Source: Christensenella sp. UBA3792 (GTDB taxonomy: Bacteria > Bacillota > Clostridia > Christensenellales > CAG-138). Taken from it: a DNA stretch of 34,705 nt. Position numbers and translations under genes: made by a program. The stretch covers positions 34,352-69,056 of the forward strand of contig DFEW01000073.1 of NCBI GenBank assembly GCA_002369195.1, given 5' to 3'. Numbering within the stretch: the first letter of the stretch is position 1; the number at the start of each line of letters is the position of its first letter. The notes beneath the pieces are model-generated. The model did not search any database. It worked only from the letters and a program-made list of their open reading frames with translations, and was not told the origin of the DNA. Shown in pieces: positions 5,990 to 14,787 of the stretch.

Positions 5990-8155
5990 TTAGTGCAGAA
6001 TCAACATGTAGAAGAATACGAAGCACAGCGCCGCGACCAGCATCAGCAGCGCGAATGACAGGTTGCCGAACAGACGGTGGCTCGTATCGCGAACGGTTTT
6101 GTGCGCGCGGTAGACGCCCTCCGCATAGCGGCGGCTGCCCTGCGCCTCCTTGCCGTGCCGCTGTTCGATGCGGTCGATCTGCCGTCCGAGCCGGTAGGAG
6201 AACGAGGCGCGCGCCTCGTCTTCAACGGGCTGCGCAAGCTCGCGGTAGGCGGTCTTTCGCAGCAGCAGGATCGCCGCGTCGAGCGAATCCGACAGCGCGT
6301 GGGAGAGCAGCAAACCAAGCTTCATTGCGCCCTTTGCAAGCGGCGCGGTCAGCTTGTTTTTTCCGAACAGCGCGGCAACGGCTTCGCTGCCGTGCAGCAC
6401 GCCCCTTGCAAGCGGCGCGGAAAGCCTGTTTTCGCCGAACAGCGCGGCGATCGCGCCGAACGCGCCGGGAAGCCACTTCAACAGCAGCGGGCGATAGAGA
6501 AGCTCCTCAAGATCGAGCCATTCCGGCCAGCGGTTCACATAGACGCGCACGCCGCCCTCGCGCTTCATCAGAACGGTGCGCACGAAGCCGAAGTACAGCG
6601 CGACGCCGATCGCGATCGAGATCAGCCCGCCCTTGAGGTTTTCCCACGAAAGGTAGTGTACCGCGTGTTCGAGCGCGCCGGCGCGGAAGAAGTCGGTGCC
6701 GAGGTCGGCGATCGCGTTCATCGAAACGGATGCGGAGAGTCCCAGCGCGGGCAGCGCGAGCGCGCACAGCAGGAGCACGGCGGTGCTGATGCGGTTCATG
6801 TACGGCCGTTTCGCGTCGAACGCCGCCTGCTTGGTCGGATGCGCTTCAACAAAGAGCGCAACGAACAGCTTGGTCATGTATGCGACGGTGACGCCGCCGG
6901 AAAAGAGGAAGATCCATTCGACGGCTCGCAGCGCGAACGCGCCGGTTGCGGCGATTCCCTCGACGATGCTTTCGTGCAGCAGCGTCTTTGAGACGTACCC
7001 GTTCAGCAGCGGAACGCCGCCGATGCCGAGCGCGCCGAGCAGGAACGCGAGCATCAGAACCGGCTTGCGCCTGCCGAAGCCGCGCACGTCGTTGAGATTC
7101 AGCGCGTGCAGGTTCATGTACACGACGGCGGCGCAGAGGAACAGGACGAGCTTGAACAGCGAATGGTTCAGCATGTGCAGCAGCGCGCCGCGGGCGGCGA
7201 GCGCGTTTTCCTCGCCGAGGATGCCGAGCATGCCGATGCCGATGAGGATGAACCCGATCTGCGAGACCGACGAGCAGGCGAGCGTGCGCTTGAGGTCGAT
7301 CGAGAATAGCGCGAGCAGCGCGCCGAGCAGCATCGTGACCGTGCCGAGCGCGAGGATCACCGCGCCCCACGCGGGATCGTTGCGGAACAGATTGCAGGTG
7401 ATCGCGAGCATGCCGAAGATGCCGGATTTGGTGAGCAGACCGGACAGCAGCGCGCTTGCGGGCGCGGGCGCGACCGGATGCGCCTTGGGCAGCCAGATGT
7501 GCAGCGGGAACATGCCTGCCTTTGCACCGAAGCCGAACAGCACGCAGCCGCCTGCGACGTACAGGATCGCCTTGTTATCGCACGCCCGCGCAGCGTCGTA
7601 CAGCGCACAAATCTCCGTCGTGCCGAGCGTAAATTGGAGCAGGAACAGTCCCATCAGCGCAGCAAGACCGCCGATCACGGCGACGGCAAGGTACGTGTTC
7701 GCCGCTTTCGTCGCGGCGGGCGTCTCCTCCTGAATGACCCAGGTGTAGGATGTGAACGACATGATCTCGAAGAAGATCAGCGCCGTGAACAGATCGCGCG
7801 CGAGAAACACGCCCATCGTCGCGCCGAGCGTCATGAGGTTGAAGAAGTAGTAGCGGTTCTCGGTCGTGTAATGCGAGAAGTACTCGTTGCCGAGCAGCAT
7901 CGTCATCGTCCACAGGAACGCGATCACGACGAGGTAGACCTTGCGGAACCCGTCGGTTTCGAAGTGTATCCCGAGCCCGACGACGCCGTCGATGCCGGTC
8001 TGCATGTCCGGACGGAGCATCACCGCGACGGCGAGCAGCAGCTCGATCACGGTCGTGCCTGCGGCGAGCAGGTTGCGCGCGCGGCGGTTTTTGCGGCCGG
8101 TCAGCCATACGGCGAACGCCGCCGCCATCGGGAAGAAGATCAAAGCGTACAGCAT
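5990..8155 (-). CDS. Antiporter-like subunit, NuoL/MrpA type, last gene of the Mrp/Mbh operon
   Basis: 721 residues, proton-conducting membrane transporter family. The predicted ion-path residues are present: Glu130 in LIFFEIMSF, Lys212 in GAKAGMFPLH and Lys243 in LLTKSG, with HPVAPAPASALLSG between. About 14-16 transmembrane segments. The long C-terminal part (after about 540) is amphipathic, with a 24-residue tandem duplication (FGENRLSAPLARG / FGKNKLTAPLAKG, DNA 6331-6479), a charged stretch with RIEQRHGKEAQGSRR and a final membrane segment. It lacks the MbhD and MbhE domains that a full MrpA carries at its C terminus; those are encoded by separate genes upstream. It starts 10 bases after the preceding gene, with GGAGG before the ATG. 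Confidence 0.88.
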   Translation of the reverse strand: MLYALIFFPMAAAFAVWLTGRKNRRARNLLAAGTTVIELLLAVAVMLRPDMQTGIDGVVGLGIHFETDGFRKVYLVVIAFLWTMTMLLGNEYFSHYTTENRYYFFNLMTLGATMGVFLARDLFTALIFFEIMSFTSYTWVIQEETPAATKAANTYLAVAVIGGLAALMGLFLLQFTLGTTEICALYDAARACDNKAILYVAGGCVLFGFGAKAGMFPLHIWLPKAHPVAPAPASALLSGLLTKSGIFGMLAITCNLFRNDPAWGAVILALGTVTMLLGALLALFSIDLKRTLACSSVSQIGFILIGIGMLGILGEENALAARGALLHMLNHSLFKLVLFLCAAVVYMNLHALNLNDVRGFGRRKPVLMLAFLLGALGIGGVPLLNGYVSKTLLHESIVEGIAATGAFALRAVEWIFLFSGGVTVAYMTKLFVALFVEAHPTKQAAFDAKRPYMNRISTAVLLLCALALPALGLSASVSMNAIADLGTDFFRAGALEHAVHYLSWENLKGGLISIAIGVALYFGFVRTVLMKREGGVRVYVNRWPEWLDLEELLYRPLLLKWLPGAFGAIAALFGENRLSAPLARGVLHGSEAVAALFGKNKLTAPLAKGAMKLGLLLSHALSDSLDAAILLLRKTAYRELAQPVEDEARASFSYRLGRQIDRIEQRHGKEAQGSRRYAEGVYRAHKTVRDTSHRLFGNLSFALLMLVAALCFVFFYMLILH
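6331..6479. repeat. Tandem duplication, period 72 bp, inside the NuoL/MrpA-like gene
   Basis: Two diverged copies, with the exact shared block GCAAGCGGCGCGG at 6336-6348 and 6408-6420 (offset 72) and further near matches up to AACAGCGCGGC. It encodes two 24-residue units in the C-terminal region of the subunit. Confidence 0.75.
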
Positions 8156-8165
8156 GGCGTGCCTC

Positions 8166-9635
8166 CTATATCAGCCCGAACGCGATCGCGTCCGTTGCGG
8201 CAAGGATCGGTTTTGCGAACACGCCGCACAGCAGGGTTGCGGCGGCGAGCAGAACCATCGGCACAAGCATTTCCCACGACGCCTCGTGCACGGTTTCGAG
8301 CCCGTCGAGGTTCGAATCGCGGGCGGGGAACCACGCGCGGCGCACGCAGGTCAGCATGTAGATCGCGGTCAGCAGCGCGGAGAGCAGCAGCGCGCCTGCG
8401 CCGACGTACGCGATGCCGGACGACTGTGCGGCCGCGGTCAAAAGCTGCCACTTGCTCACGAAACCGGAGAAGGGCGGAAGCCCCATCAGCGCGAACGATG
8501 CGAGCGTGAAGCAGGCGAAGGTCACGGGCATTCTGCGTCCGAGCCCGTCGAGCTCGTAGATGCTCGTGCGACCGGTTCCGTGCAGCACCGCGCCCGCGCA
8601 GAAGAAGCCGAGAATTTTGATGTTCGCGTGCGCCGCCATGTGCATGAGCGACGCGGAGAGCCCGGCGGGGGTCATCAGCACCGCGCCGAAGAGGATATAG
8701 GACAGGTTCGCGACCGTCGAGTATGCGAGCCGGCGCTTGAAGTGCGTTTCACGCACCGCGATCGACGAGCCGTACACGATCGTGAACGACGCGAGCAGGA
8801 TCGCGACGGTCTGCGCCCACGAGCCGGACAGCAGATCGACGCCGAAACAGTAGTGCGTCAGGCGGATCACCGCGAACGCGCCGGACTTGACGACCGCCAC
8901 CGCGTGCAGCAGCGCCGTCACGGGCGTCGGGGCGACGGATGCCTTGGGCAGCCATGCGTGCAGCGGAAAGATCGCCGCCTTGACCGAGAAGCCCAGGAAC
9001 CCGAACAGCCAGAAGAGATAGGTGACGTCCCTGCTTGCAAACGGATGTGCGGCAAGGTTCCCGCCGGGCGCGAACGAACCGGATGCGCCGTTGACGAGCA
9101 GGAACATCATCGCGGCGAACGCGAACGCCGCGCCGCCGATCGAGAACAGGAAGTACATGCGCGTCGCATGGACCGCCGCTTTGGTCATCGGCTGCAGCAC
9201 GAGCGGGACGGTCGCGAGCGTCAAAATCTCGTAGAAGCAGTACATCGTAAAGAGATTGTCTGCCATCGCCACGCCGAGCGTCGCGCCGTAGGAGACGGTG
9301 AAGAACCCAAAGAACATCGCGATATGCTCTTCATTCTTCATGTACGAGCGCGCATACAGCACGGTCAACGGCCAGAGCACGGACACGATCCCGACGAAGA
9401 ACCGCCCGAGCCCGTCGAGCGAGAACGACAGCGCCAGCGCGGGCGCAAAGCGCACCGGCTCATATGCACCGTTCACGCCACTTATGAGCAGCATCCAGCA
9501 GAAAGCCGAGGTCAGGAAGCTCAGAACCAGCGCCGCGTCCGCAATCGCGCGAAACGAAGCGCGCTTGCATGCGAGAAGCAGCAGGCCGGACAGGAACGGA
9601 ATCGATATGCAGATGGGCAGCAGAAACGGACTCAT
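8166..9635 (-). CDS. Antiporter-like subunit, NuoN/MrpD type (third in order after MrpC)
   Basis: 489 residues, proton-conducting transporter family. The ion-path residues Glu136 (MYCFYEILTL), Lys219 (GFSVKAAIFPLH) and Lys250 (AVVKSGAF) are kept, so it looks like a working channel rather than a decayed copy. About 14 membrane spans. The ATG at 9635 is preferred over the in-frame GTG at 9644: AAGGTG lies 6 bases before the ATG, while nothing precedes the GTG. The ribosome site overlaps the stop codon of the upstream paralogue, so translation is probably coupled. Together with its neighbours it would form part of the membrane arm of a multi-subunit Na+/H+ antiporter. The ion cannot be told from sequence. 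Confidence 0.87.
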   Translation of the reverse strand: MSPFLLPICISIPFLSGLLLLACKRASFRAIADAALVLSFLTSAFCWMLLISGVNGAYEPVRFAPALALSFSLDGLGRFFVGIVSVLWPLTVLYARSYMKNEEHIAMFFGFFTVSYGATLGVAMADNLFTMYCFYEILTLATVPLVLQPMTKAAVHATRMYFLFSIGGAAFAFAAMMFLLVNGASGSFAPGGNLAAHPFASRDVTYLFWLFGFLGFSVKAAIFPLHAWLPKASVAPTPVTALLHAVAVVKSGAFAVIRLTHYCFGVDLLSGSWAQTVAILLASFTIVYGSSIAVRETHFKRRLAYSTVANLSYILFGAVLMTPAGLSASLMHMAAHANIKILGFFCAGAVLHGTGRTSIYELDGLGRRMPVTFACFTLASFALMGLPPFSGFVSKWQLLTAAAQSSGIAYVGAGALLLSALLTAIYMLTCVRRAWFPARDSNLDGLETVHEASWEMLVPMVLLAAATLLCGVFAKPILAATDAIAFGLI

Positions 9636-9645
9636 GCCATTCACC

Positions 9646-11112
9646 TTACAGCAGGGATGCGGCGAGCGCCGACGTCCATTGCGTCAGCGGTCCCGCAAAG
9701 ATGCCCGCGAGCAGAGAAATCGCCGCGAGCAGCGCGATCGGCAGCCACATCGCCGCGCCACCCTCGTTCGTGCGCGCAAGCGGCGGAAAGTCTTTGCCGG
9801 GGAAGAAACCGTTGATCGTGATCGGCAGAAGGTAGCCCGCGGTCAGCAGCGCGGAAACGAGCAGTATGACCGGTGCGAGCCAGTTGAGCACCGGAAGACC
9901 CGTATCGAGCGCACCGAGCGCCAGATACCACTTGCTGACAAAGCCCGCGGCGGGCGGAATGCCGATGAGGCCGAGCGATGCGATCGTGAACGCCCACAGC
10001 GTGACGGGCATCGCCCTGCCGACGCCCCGAAGCTCGGATACGCGCGTCTTTTCGAGGTTCACGATGAACGATCCCGCGACGAGGAACAGGCAGATCTTAA
10101 TGCACGCATGGAACACGACGTGCAAGAGACCGCCCGCGATGCTCTGCGCCGTCATGCAGAACAGACCGCACAGGACGTAGGAAATCTGGCTGACCGACGA
10201 ATACGCGAGCCGTTTTTTGAACACGTCCTCGCGGTATGCCATCATCGAGCCCATGAACACCGTGAGCAACGACAGCGCGATCCACGTAATCTGCACCCAG
10301 GTGCCCGAAAGGAAGTCCGCGCCGACGATGTAAAAGATCACGCGCAGGATCGCAAGGACGCCCGCCTTGGTGATGACGGCGGAGAGCACGGCGCTTGCGG
10401 GCGCGGGGGCGACGGGGTGCGCGGTCGGCAGCCAACCGTGCAGCGGGTACATGCCCGCTTTCGCGCCGAAACCCAGAACGCCCAGAAAGACGGTGACTTC
10501 CAGCAGCGTGCGGTGCGACTGCGCGAGCGCATTCAGCGTGCCGCCTGCGGCGAAGGTCAGCGAGTCGGTGTATTGTGAAAGCGTAAAGATCGCGAGCAGC
10601 GCCAAAAATGCGCCGCCGACGGAATAGAACAGGTACTTCAGCGCCGCGCGGATCGATTCCTGCGTGCGCTCATGCAGCACCAGCGGCATCGACAGCAGCG
10701 TCGCCGCTTCGAAGAACAGGTACATTGTGATCAGGTTTTGGGAGGCGTCCATGCCGACGAGCGCCGCGAGCGAGAACAGCATCCATGCGTAGAACGCCGC
10801 CTGCCGCTCGCCGTGCGCCATGTAGCGCGTCGCGTAGACGCCCGCGAACAGGAATCCGAACGCGCCGACGGACAGGAACAGCCGTCCGACGCCGTCGGTC
10901 GCAAAGCCGACGGACAGCGTGTCGGTCATCGAAAACAGATGCACGGCTGCATCCGGCAGGAACAGATACCAGAGGCAGCAGACCGCCTCGAGCACGAGCG
11001 CGGCGACAAATACCGCGTTTGCCGTGGTGCGCTTCGCCCGCTTCATGCAGGCGAGCGCGATGCCGAAGCCGATCGGGATCAGCAGCATAGCAATTAACAG
11101 AATCCGATTCAT
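9646..11112 (-). CDS. Antiporter-like subunit, NuoN/MrpD type (second paralogue)
   Basis: 488 residues from MNRILLIAML. The conserved residues are Glu135 (MYLFFEAATL), Lys218 (GAKAGMYPLHGW) and Lys249 (AVITKAGVL), with the block HPVAPAPASAVLSA shared with the NuoL-like subunit. About 14 membrane spans. The ATG at 11112 follows GAGGAGGG by 5 bases; a longer open frame up to 11187 only adds sequence that overlaps the MrpD gene. The spacing to MrpD upstream is 10 bases. It is clearly different in sequence from the other three antiporter-like proteins of the operon, so the set did not arise by a very recent duplication. Confidence 0.87.
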   Translation of the reverse strand: MNRILLIAMLLIPIGFGIALACMKRAKRTTANAVFVAALVLEAVCCLWYLFLPDAAVHLFSMTDTLSVGFATDGVGRLFLSVGAFGFLFAGVYATRYMAHGERQAAFYAWMLFSLAALVGMDASQNLITMYLFFEAATLLSMPLVLHERTQESIRAALKYLFYSVGGAFLALLAIFTLSQYTDSLTFAAGGTLNALAQSHRTLLEVTVFLGVLGFGAKAGMYPLHGWLPTAHPVAPAPASAVLSAVITKAGVLAILRVIFYIVGADFLSGTWVQITWIALSLLTVFMGSMMAYREDVFKKRLAYSSVSQISYVLCGLFCMTAQSIAGGLLHVVFHACIKICLFLVAGSFIVNLEKTRVSELRGVGRAMPVTLWAFTIASLGLIGIPPAAGFVSKWYLALGALDTGLPVLNWLAPVILLVSALLTAGYLLPITINGFFPGKDFPPLARTNEGGAAMWLPIALLAAISLLAGIFAGPLTQWTSALAASLL

Positions 11113-11122
11113 GAAACCCTCC

Positions 11123-12613
11123 TCAGAGCAGGCCGAGCCCGCGTTCCAGCAGCAGCACAAGCGGTTCCGCCGCGACGCCGCAGACAATGTTCATCAGGAC
11201 AAAGACGATCGCAGAGATCGCATAAACGCCCTGCTTGCGCAAAGCGCTGCGCTGCGCACCGTCGTCCCGGTTCACCGGCAGGTACAGAGCGATGATGACG
11301 CGCATAAAGTACCAGCCGTTCAGAATCGTGCTGAGCGCAAGCACGATCAGCGTCGGCACAATCAGAGCCGTGCGCTCAAACGCCGCGGCCGCGAAGCGGT
11401 ACTTGCTGACGAATCCCATCGTCAGCGGAATGCCGATCATACTGAACGCGCAGATCGAAAACGTCAGAGCCGCGATCCGGTTCCGGTGCCCCGCCCCGCG
11501 CCAGTTTGCGCGAAGCCGTCCGTTCGCGGTGTCGCTCAGCTGTGCCGCCGAAAGGAACAGCGGCGGCTTGGTGATCGCGTGCGTCAGGATATGGAACAGC
11601 GCGGCGAGCACGCCGAGCCGCGGCGAAATGCCGATGCCCATGTACACATAGCCGATCTGCGCCGCGGACGAGTACGCGATCATGCGGAATACGTCCTTCT
11701 CGCGCAGCGCGCTGATGCTGCCGACGACGATTCCGATCGCGCCGAACACGTACAGAATGTTCGAGACGCCGCTTCGATAGAACACGTCGGTGCCGAACAC
11801 GCGGAAGATCACGCGTAGCAGGAAGAAAATGTAGCCCTTCGAGACGAGACCGGAGAGGATCCCGCCCGATGCGGGCGTTGCGTAGCCGTAGGTATCCGGC
11901 ATCCAAAAGTGGAATGGGAACAGCCCGCTCTTGATCGCAAGACCGACCGTGATGAGACTGATCGCCGACAGCAGCACGATGCGGTACTGTCCGCTCGCGT
12001 AAAGCTTGCCGATCGCTTCCTTCAGGTTCGGCATCAGCAGATGTCCGGTGATCGCGTAAAGCAGGATCACGCCGAGCAGAAAGAGACCGGAGCCGATCAG
12101 CGAGAAGATCATGTAGCGGATCGAAGCGAGCGTCGTGCGTCCGATCTGACGGATCATCAGAAGCCCGCAGGATGAGATCGTACAGATTTCGATGAACACG
12201 TAACCGGTGAAGATGTCGTTCGTCGTCGCAAGCGCGATCAGCGCCGACAGCACCAGATCGCTCATTACGTAGTACATGCGATGCTTGCCGTCCTCAAGGT
12301 CCTCGATGAGGTGCTTTCTGCCGCCGAGCAGGCACAGACCCATGACGACCGAAAACGCGCACAGCAGCAGCGGTTCGAGAACGCCGAAGTACAGTTCGTT
12401 GCCCCACGGGTGCGGGTAATGCCCCATCAGGTACGTTGTGCCGACGCCGGTGCGCATCCCGTATGCGAGCAGCATCCCCATGCCGACCGCGACGACGGCG
12501 CACAGCGCCAGCGAGAGCCGCCGCGCCGCGCGTCCGGACAGCACCGAACTGACGACGGAGCAGACCAGGCAGAGCACGATGGCAAACAGCGGAACATTCA
12601 CGGAAAACGCCAT
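11123..12613 (-). CDS. mrpD: Multisubunit cation antiporter subunit MrpD/MbhH
   Basis: 496 residues, about 14 membrane spans. The ion-path residues are Glu142 (YVFIEICTIS), Lys228 (GLAIKSGLFPFHFWMPD) and Lys259 (GLVSKGYIF). The ending WMPDTYGYATPASGGILSG fits the MrpD/MbhH branch (typical WLPDAHxxAPxxxSALLSG). The ATG at 12613 starts 2 bases after the stop of mrpC (TGAGTATG), as in classical mrpC-mrpD pairs; it overlaps no other gene. MrpD is one of the two ion-translocating subunits of ordinary Mrp antiporters, which exchange Na+ for H+. Confidence 0.9.
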   Translation of the reverse strand: MAFSVNVPLFAIVLCLVCSVVSSVLSGRAARRLSLALCAVVAVGMGMLLAYGMRTGVGTTYLMGHYPHPWGNELYFGVLEPLLLCAFSVVMGLCLLGGRKHLIEDLEDGKHRMYYVMSDLVLSALIALATTNDIFTGYVFIEICTISSCGLLMIRQIGRTTLASIRYMIFSLIGSGLFLLGVILLYAITGHLLMPNLKEAIGKLYASGQYRIVLLSAISLITVGLAIKSGLFPFHFWMPDTYGYATPASGGILSGLVSKGYIFFLLRVIFRVFGTDVFYRSGVSNILYVFGAIGIVVGSISALREKDVFRMIAYSSAAQIGYVYMGIGISPRLGVLAALFHILTHAITKPPLFLSAAQLSDTANGRLRANWRGAGHRNRIAALTFSICAFSMIGIPLTMGFVSKYRFAAAAFERTALIVPTLIVLALSTILNGWYFMRVIIALYLPVNRDDGAQRSALRKQGVYAISAIVFVLMNIVCGVAAEPLVLLLERGLGLL

Positions 12614-12615
12614 AC

Positions 12616-13002
12616 TCACACCCCGTGTTCCTTCTGCGCCGACGCGTAGATTTCGTCCAGGTTCAGACTGTGGTAGCGCTGATACAGCCGCACCGTCAGC
12701 GCGAGCATGACCGCCGTGACCGATACGGACACGACGATGCCGGTCAGCACGAGCCCCGCGGGCAGCGGATTCACGTACCGCGTCGGGTCGGTGTCGCCGT
12801 TCTGAATGATCGGCGAGAGCCGGTTTTCGATGTAGCCGAGCGAGGTCAGCAGCAGGTATGCCGCCGTATCCATGATGTTCAGTCCGATGATCTTCTTGAG
12901 AAGATTGCGGTGCAGCAGCAGGGTCACGAATCCCACGGCGAACAGGATCACCGCCGCAACGGCGATGCGGGAATCCCATAAACGAAGCAGCAGTTCACGC
13001 AT
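12616..13002 (-). CDS. mrpC: Multisubunit cation antiporter subunit MrpC/MbhG (NuoK-like)
   Basis: 128 residues, three membrane spans. It carries the NuoK/MrpC signature IIGLNIMDTAAYLLLTSLGY and the loop RYVNPLPAGLVLTGIVVSVSVTAVML. The start ATG overlaps the TGA stop of the preceding gene (TGATG), which indicates translational coupling. The segment 35-60 carries the conserved family stretch. A C-terminal tail of about 20 polar residues (NLDEIYASAQKEHGV) is in the cytoplasm. Confidence 0.92.
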   Translation of the reverse strand: MRELLLRLWDSRIAVAAVILFAVGFVTLLLHRNLLKKIIGLNIMDTAAYLLLTSLGYIENRLSPIIQNGDTDPTRYVNPLPAGLVLTGIVVSVSVTAVMLALTVRLYQRYHSLNLDEIYASAQKEHGV

Positions 13003-13904
13003 CAGATCCGCCCCCTTTGAAAAATCGAATACAGTCCGTACATCGTACACGCGACGACGACGCCCACCGCGATATTCAGCGGCAGAATCAGCCCCGCGGA
13101 GAGGATGCGTCCCGGCGTGCCGGGCGAGAAGATCGTGTGCAGACCGTTCGCGCCGCAGAAGAACGAATAACACTTCGACGCGCTGTAAAAGCAGAGCGCG
13201 ACGAGGCAGATGATGCGGAACGATTTGAGGTTTAACATCCGTTCGAGCCGCGTAAAGCCGAACGCGATCGCGTACAGGATCAGCCCCGCGCCGATGATCG
13301 CGCCGCCGGAGAATCCGCCGCCCGGTCCCAGATGCCCGTTCAGGAGCACGTAGATGCCGAACAGCACAATGATCGGCACGAGCAGCGCGGCGGTCGTCGT
13401 CAGAATTCCGTCGCGGCGCATCAGCACGTCCTCCGGATCGGGCTCCGGCTCCGCGTCGCGAAGGGACAGCAGCAGGATCAGCACGGCGGTCAGCGCCGTG
13501 TAAAGCACGTGCGATTCGCCGAGCGTATCGAACGCGCGGTAGTCGAGGATCACGCCGGCGACGACGTTCACCGCGCCGGTCTCCGCCATGCCGTCGCGCA
13601 CGTAGCGCGCGGGCACCTCGTTGTCGGCGGGAACGTTCGCCGCGCCGAACGGCGGCAGGTCGTATACGGTCATCAGCAAAAACGCGATCAGCACGACGCC
13701 GAGGATCGCGGCCAGTATCGGATAAATTCGGGAAAAGGCGCGCATCTCGCCGACGGCAAGCCGCTGCACCGGCTCGTCGGATACCGTGCGGTCGGTCGGC
13801 GCGGGACGCATCGGGCGGTTCAGATCGCCCGTCGTCCGCTCGGTCAGATCGAACCGGTCCTCGTCCCATGCGCGAAAGCGCTCACGAAAGCTTGTCTTTT
13901 TCAT
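13002..13904 (-). CDS. Fused MbhE-MrpB (MnhB) antiporter subunit
   Basis: 300 residues in two parts. Residues 1-57 are a charged cytoplasmic extension (RAWDEDRFDLTER). Residues about 58-147 match the MbhE domain (YPILAAILGVVLIAF, then GAVNVVAGVILDYRAFDTLGE), which normally sits at the C terminus of MrpA. Residues about 166-300 match MrpB/MnhB (GILTTTAALLVPIIVLFGIYVLL, then GHLGPGGGFSGGAIIGAGLIL at 190-210). The gene therefore joins MbhE and MbhF, which are separate in archaeal Mbh. The ATG at 13904 overlaps the end of the mbhD gene by 23 bases; its stop overlaps the start of mrpC. Confidence 0.87.
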   Translation of the reverse strand: MKKTSFRERFRAWDEDRFDLTERTTGDLNRPMRPAPTDRTVSDEPVQRLAVGEMRAFSRIYPILAAILGVVLIAFLLMTVYDLPPFGAANVPADNEVPARYVRDGMAETGAVNVVAGVILDYRAFDTLGESHVLYTALTAVLILLLSLRDAEPEPDPEDVLMRRDGILTTTAALLVPIIVLFGIYVLLNGHLGPGGGFSGGAIIGAGLILYAIAFGFTRLERMLNLKSFRIICLVALCFYSASKCYSFFCGANGLHTIFSPGTPGRILSAGLILPLNIAVGVVVACTMYGLYSIFQRGRI

Positions 13905-14151
13905 CGTTCGCCTTTCTGCGGATGTCGCGCAGCTTCTTCAGCGTAATGAACAGCAGAATGCTCGAAATGCCGGCGCCGACCGCCGCTTCGGTCACCGAAA
14001 GATCGGGTGCGTGAAGCAGCGCCCAGAGGATCGACATGATCGTGCTGTACGCCATAAAGATGATCAGCGAGGCAAGCAGGTTTTTCGTGAGGCAGGTCGA
14101 GATCCCGCAGACGACCAGCAGCCCCAAAAGCAGCAGCTCAAAGTATTCCAT
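13882..14151 (-). CDS. MbhD-like (DUF4040) antiporter subunit
   Basis: 89 residues, three membrane spans. The sequence LLLLGLLVVCGISTCLTKNLLASLIIFMAYS followed by APDLSVTEAAVGAGISSILLF is the MbhD/DUF4040 domain. In standard Mrp this domain is part of MrpA; here it is free-standing, as in membrane-bound hydrogenases. It overlaps mrpG upstream by 14 bases and the MbhE-MrpB fusion downstream by 23 bases, so the genes are tightly coupled. Confidence 0.88.
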   Translation of the reverse strand: MEYFELLLLGLLVVCGISTCLTKNLLASLIIFMAYSTIMSILWALLHAPDLSVTEAAVGAGISSILLFITLKKLRDIRRKANDEKDKLS

Positions 14152-14488
14152 CGGCGTCCTTCTCCGTTTCTTCCGAGTGTTCCATATGTTCGAGGGCGGT
14201 CTTGTCGGTGCGCAGCTCCATCCGCGCGACGAGGTGCGACGACAGCGGGCTTCCGATCCAGATGAACCCCAGCACGCCCAAAAGCTTCCATATAAATATA
14301 GGCGCGTCCGCCGCGAGCATCAGCGCGGCGAGGATGAACATCACGCCGAGCGTGTCGATGATCGCTGCGCATTGCATGCGGTTCAGCACGAAGCGAAAGC
14401 GGAATACGCCGAACACCGAGGTCAGAATCACAAAGATGCCGCAGGCGGCGAGCAAGGCGCAAAGCCCGAACCGAATCCATTCACTCAT
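14138..14488 (-). CDS. mrpG: Multisubunit cation antiporter subunit MrpG
   Basis: 116 residues, three membrane spans. The family core is FRFRFVLNRMQCAAIIDTLGVMF (usual form RxxD.xxRMHAAAxxDTLG). The C-terminal tail after about 95 is charged (ELRTDKTALEHMEHSEETEKDADG). The ATG at 14488 overlaps the end of mrpF by 8 bases. MrpG is a small structural subunit of Mrp/Mbh complexes in the cytoplasmic membrane. Confidence 0.9.
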   Translation of the reverse strand: MSEWIRFGLCALLAACGIFVILTSVFGVFRFRFVLNRMQCAAIIDTLGVMFILAALMLAADAPIFIWKLLGVLGFIWIGSPLSSHLVARMELRTDKTALEHMEHSEETEKDADGIL

Positions 14489-14786
14489 CGTCCGATTCCT
14501 CCTCCGGCGCGTCGGTACGGCCGCGTCCCATGTGCGTGCGCGTCAGAACGACCACGGCAAGAAAGCTGATCATGCCGTAGATCAGGCAGACGTCGAGCAG
14601 CCAGCTTTCCTTCACGAGCAGAGCGACGGTCGCGATCGCAAGCAGCGAGAGCGTGCCGATCATGTTGATGCCCATGATGCGGTCGGCAACGCGCGGCCCG
14701 CGGATCGCGCGCACGAGCGCGAACAGGATGCCGGCGCCGAGCGAGAACAGCACGACGATAAATAAGATGCGATATGCCTGTTCCAT
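14481..14786 (-). CDS. mrpF: Multisubunit cation antiporter subunit MrpF
   Basis: 101 residues, three membrane spans. The MrpF signature is RAIRGPRVADRIMGINMIGTLSLLAI, followed by SWLLDVCLIYGMISFLAVVVLTR. It ends with an acidic tail, DAPEEESDDE. It starts 1 base after the mrpE stop codon, with GGAGG inside the end of mrpE, so it is translationally coupled. MrpF is a small subunit required for assembly of the antiporter. Confidence 0.92.
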   Translation of the reverse strand: MEQAYRILFIVVLFSLGAGILFALVRAIRGPRVADRIMGINMIGTLSLLAIATVALLVKESWLLDVCLIYGMISFLAVVVLTRTHMGRGRTDAPEEESDDE

Positions 14787-14787
14787 G

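Noticed and set aside
6331..6479. Possible CRISPR-like or mobile repeat
   Set aside because: Only two diverged copies, in frame within a coding sequence; a gene-internal duplication explains it.
7941..9815. Open frame of about 620 codons on the plus strand across two antiporter-like genes
   Set aside because: Antisense to genes with clear family motifs; Arg/His/Gln-rich, no recognisable domain.
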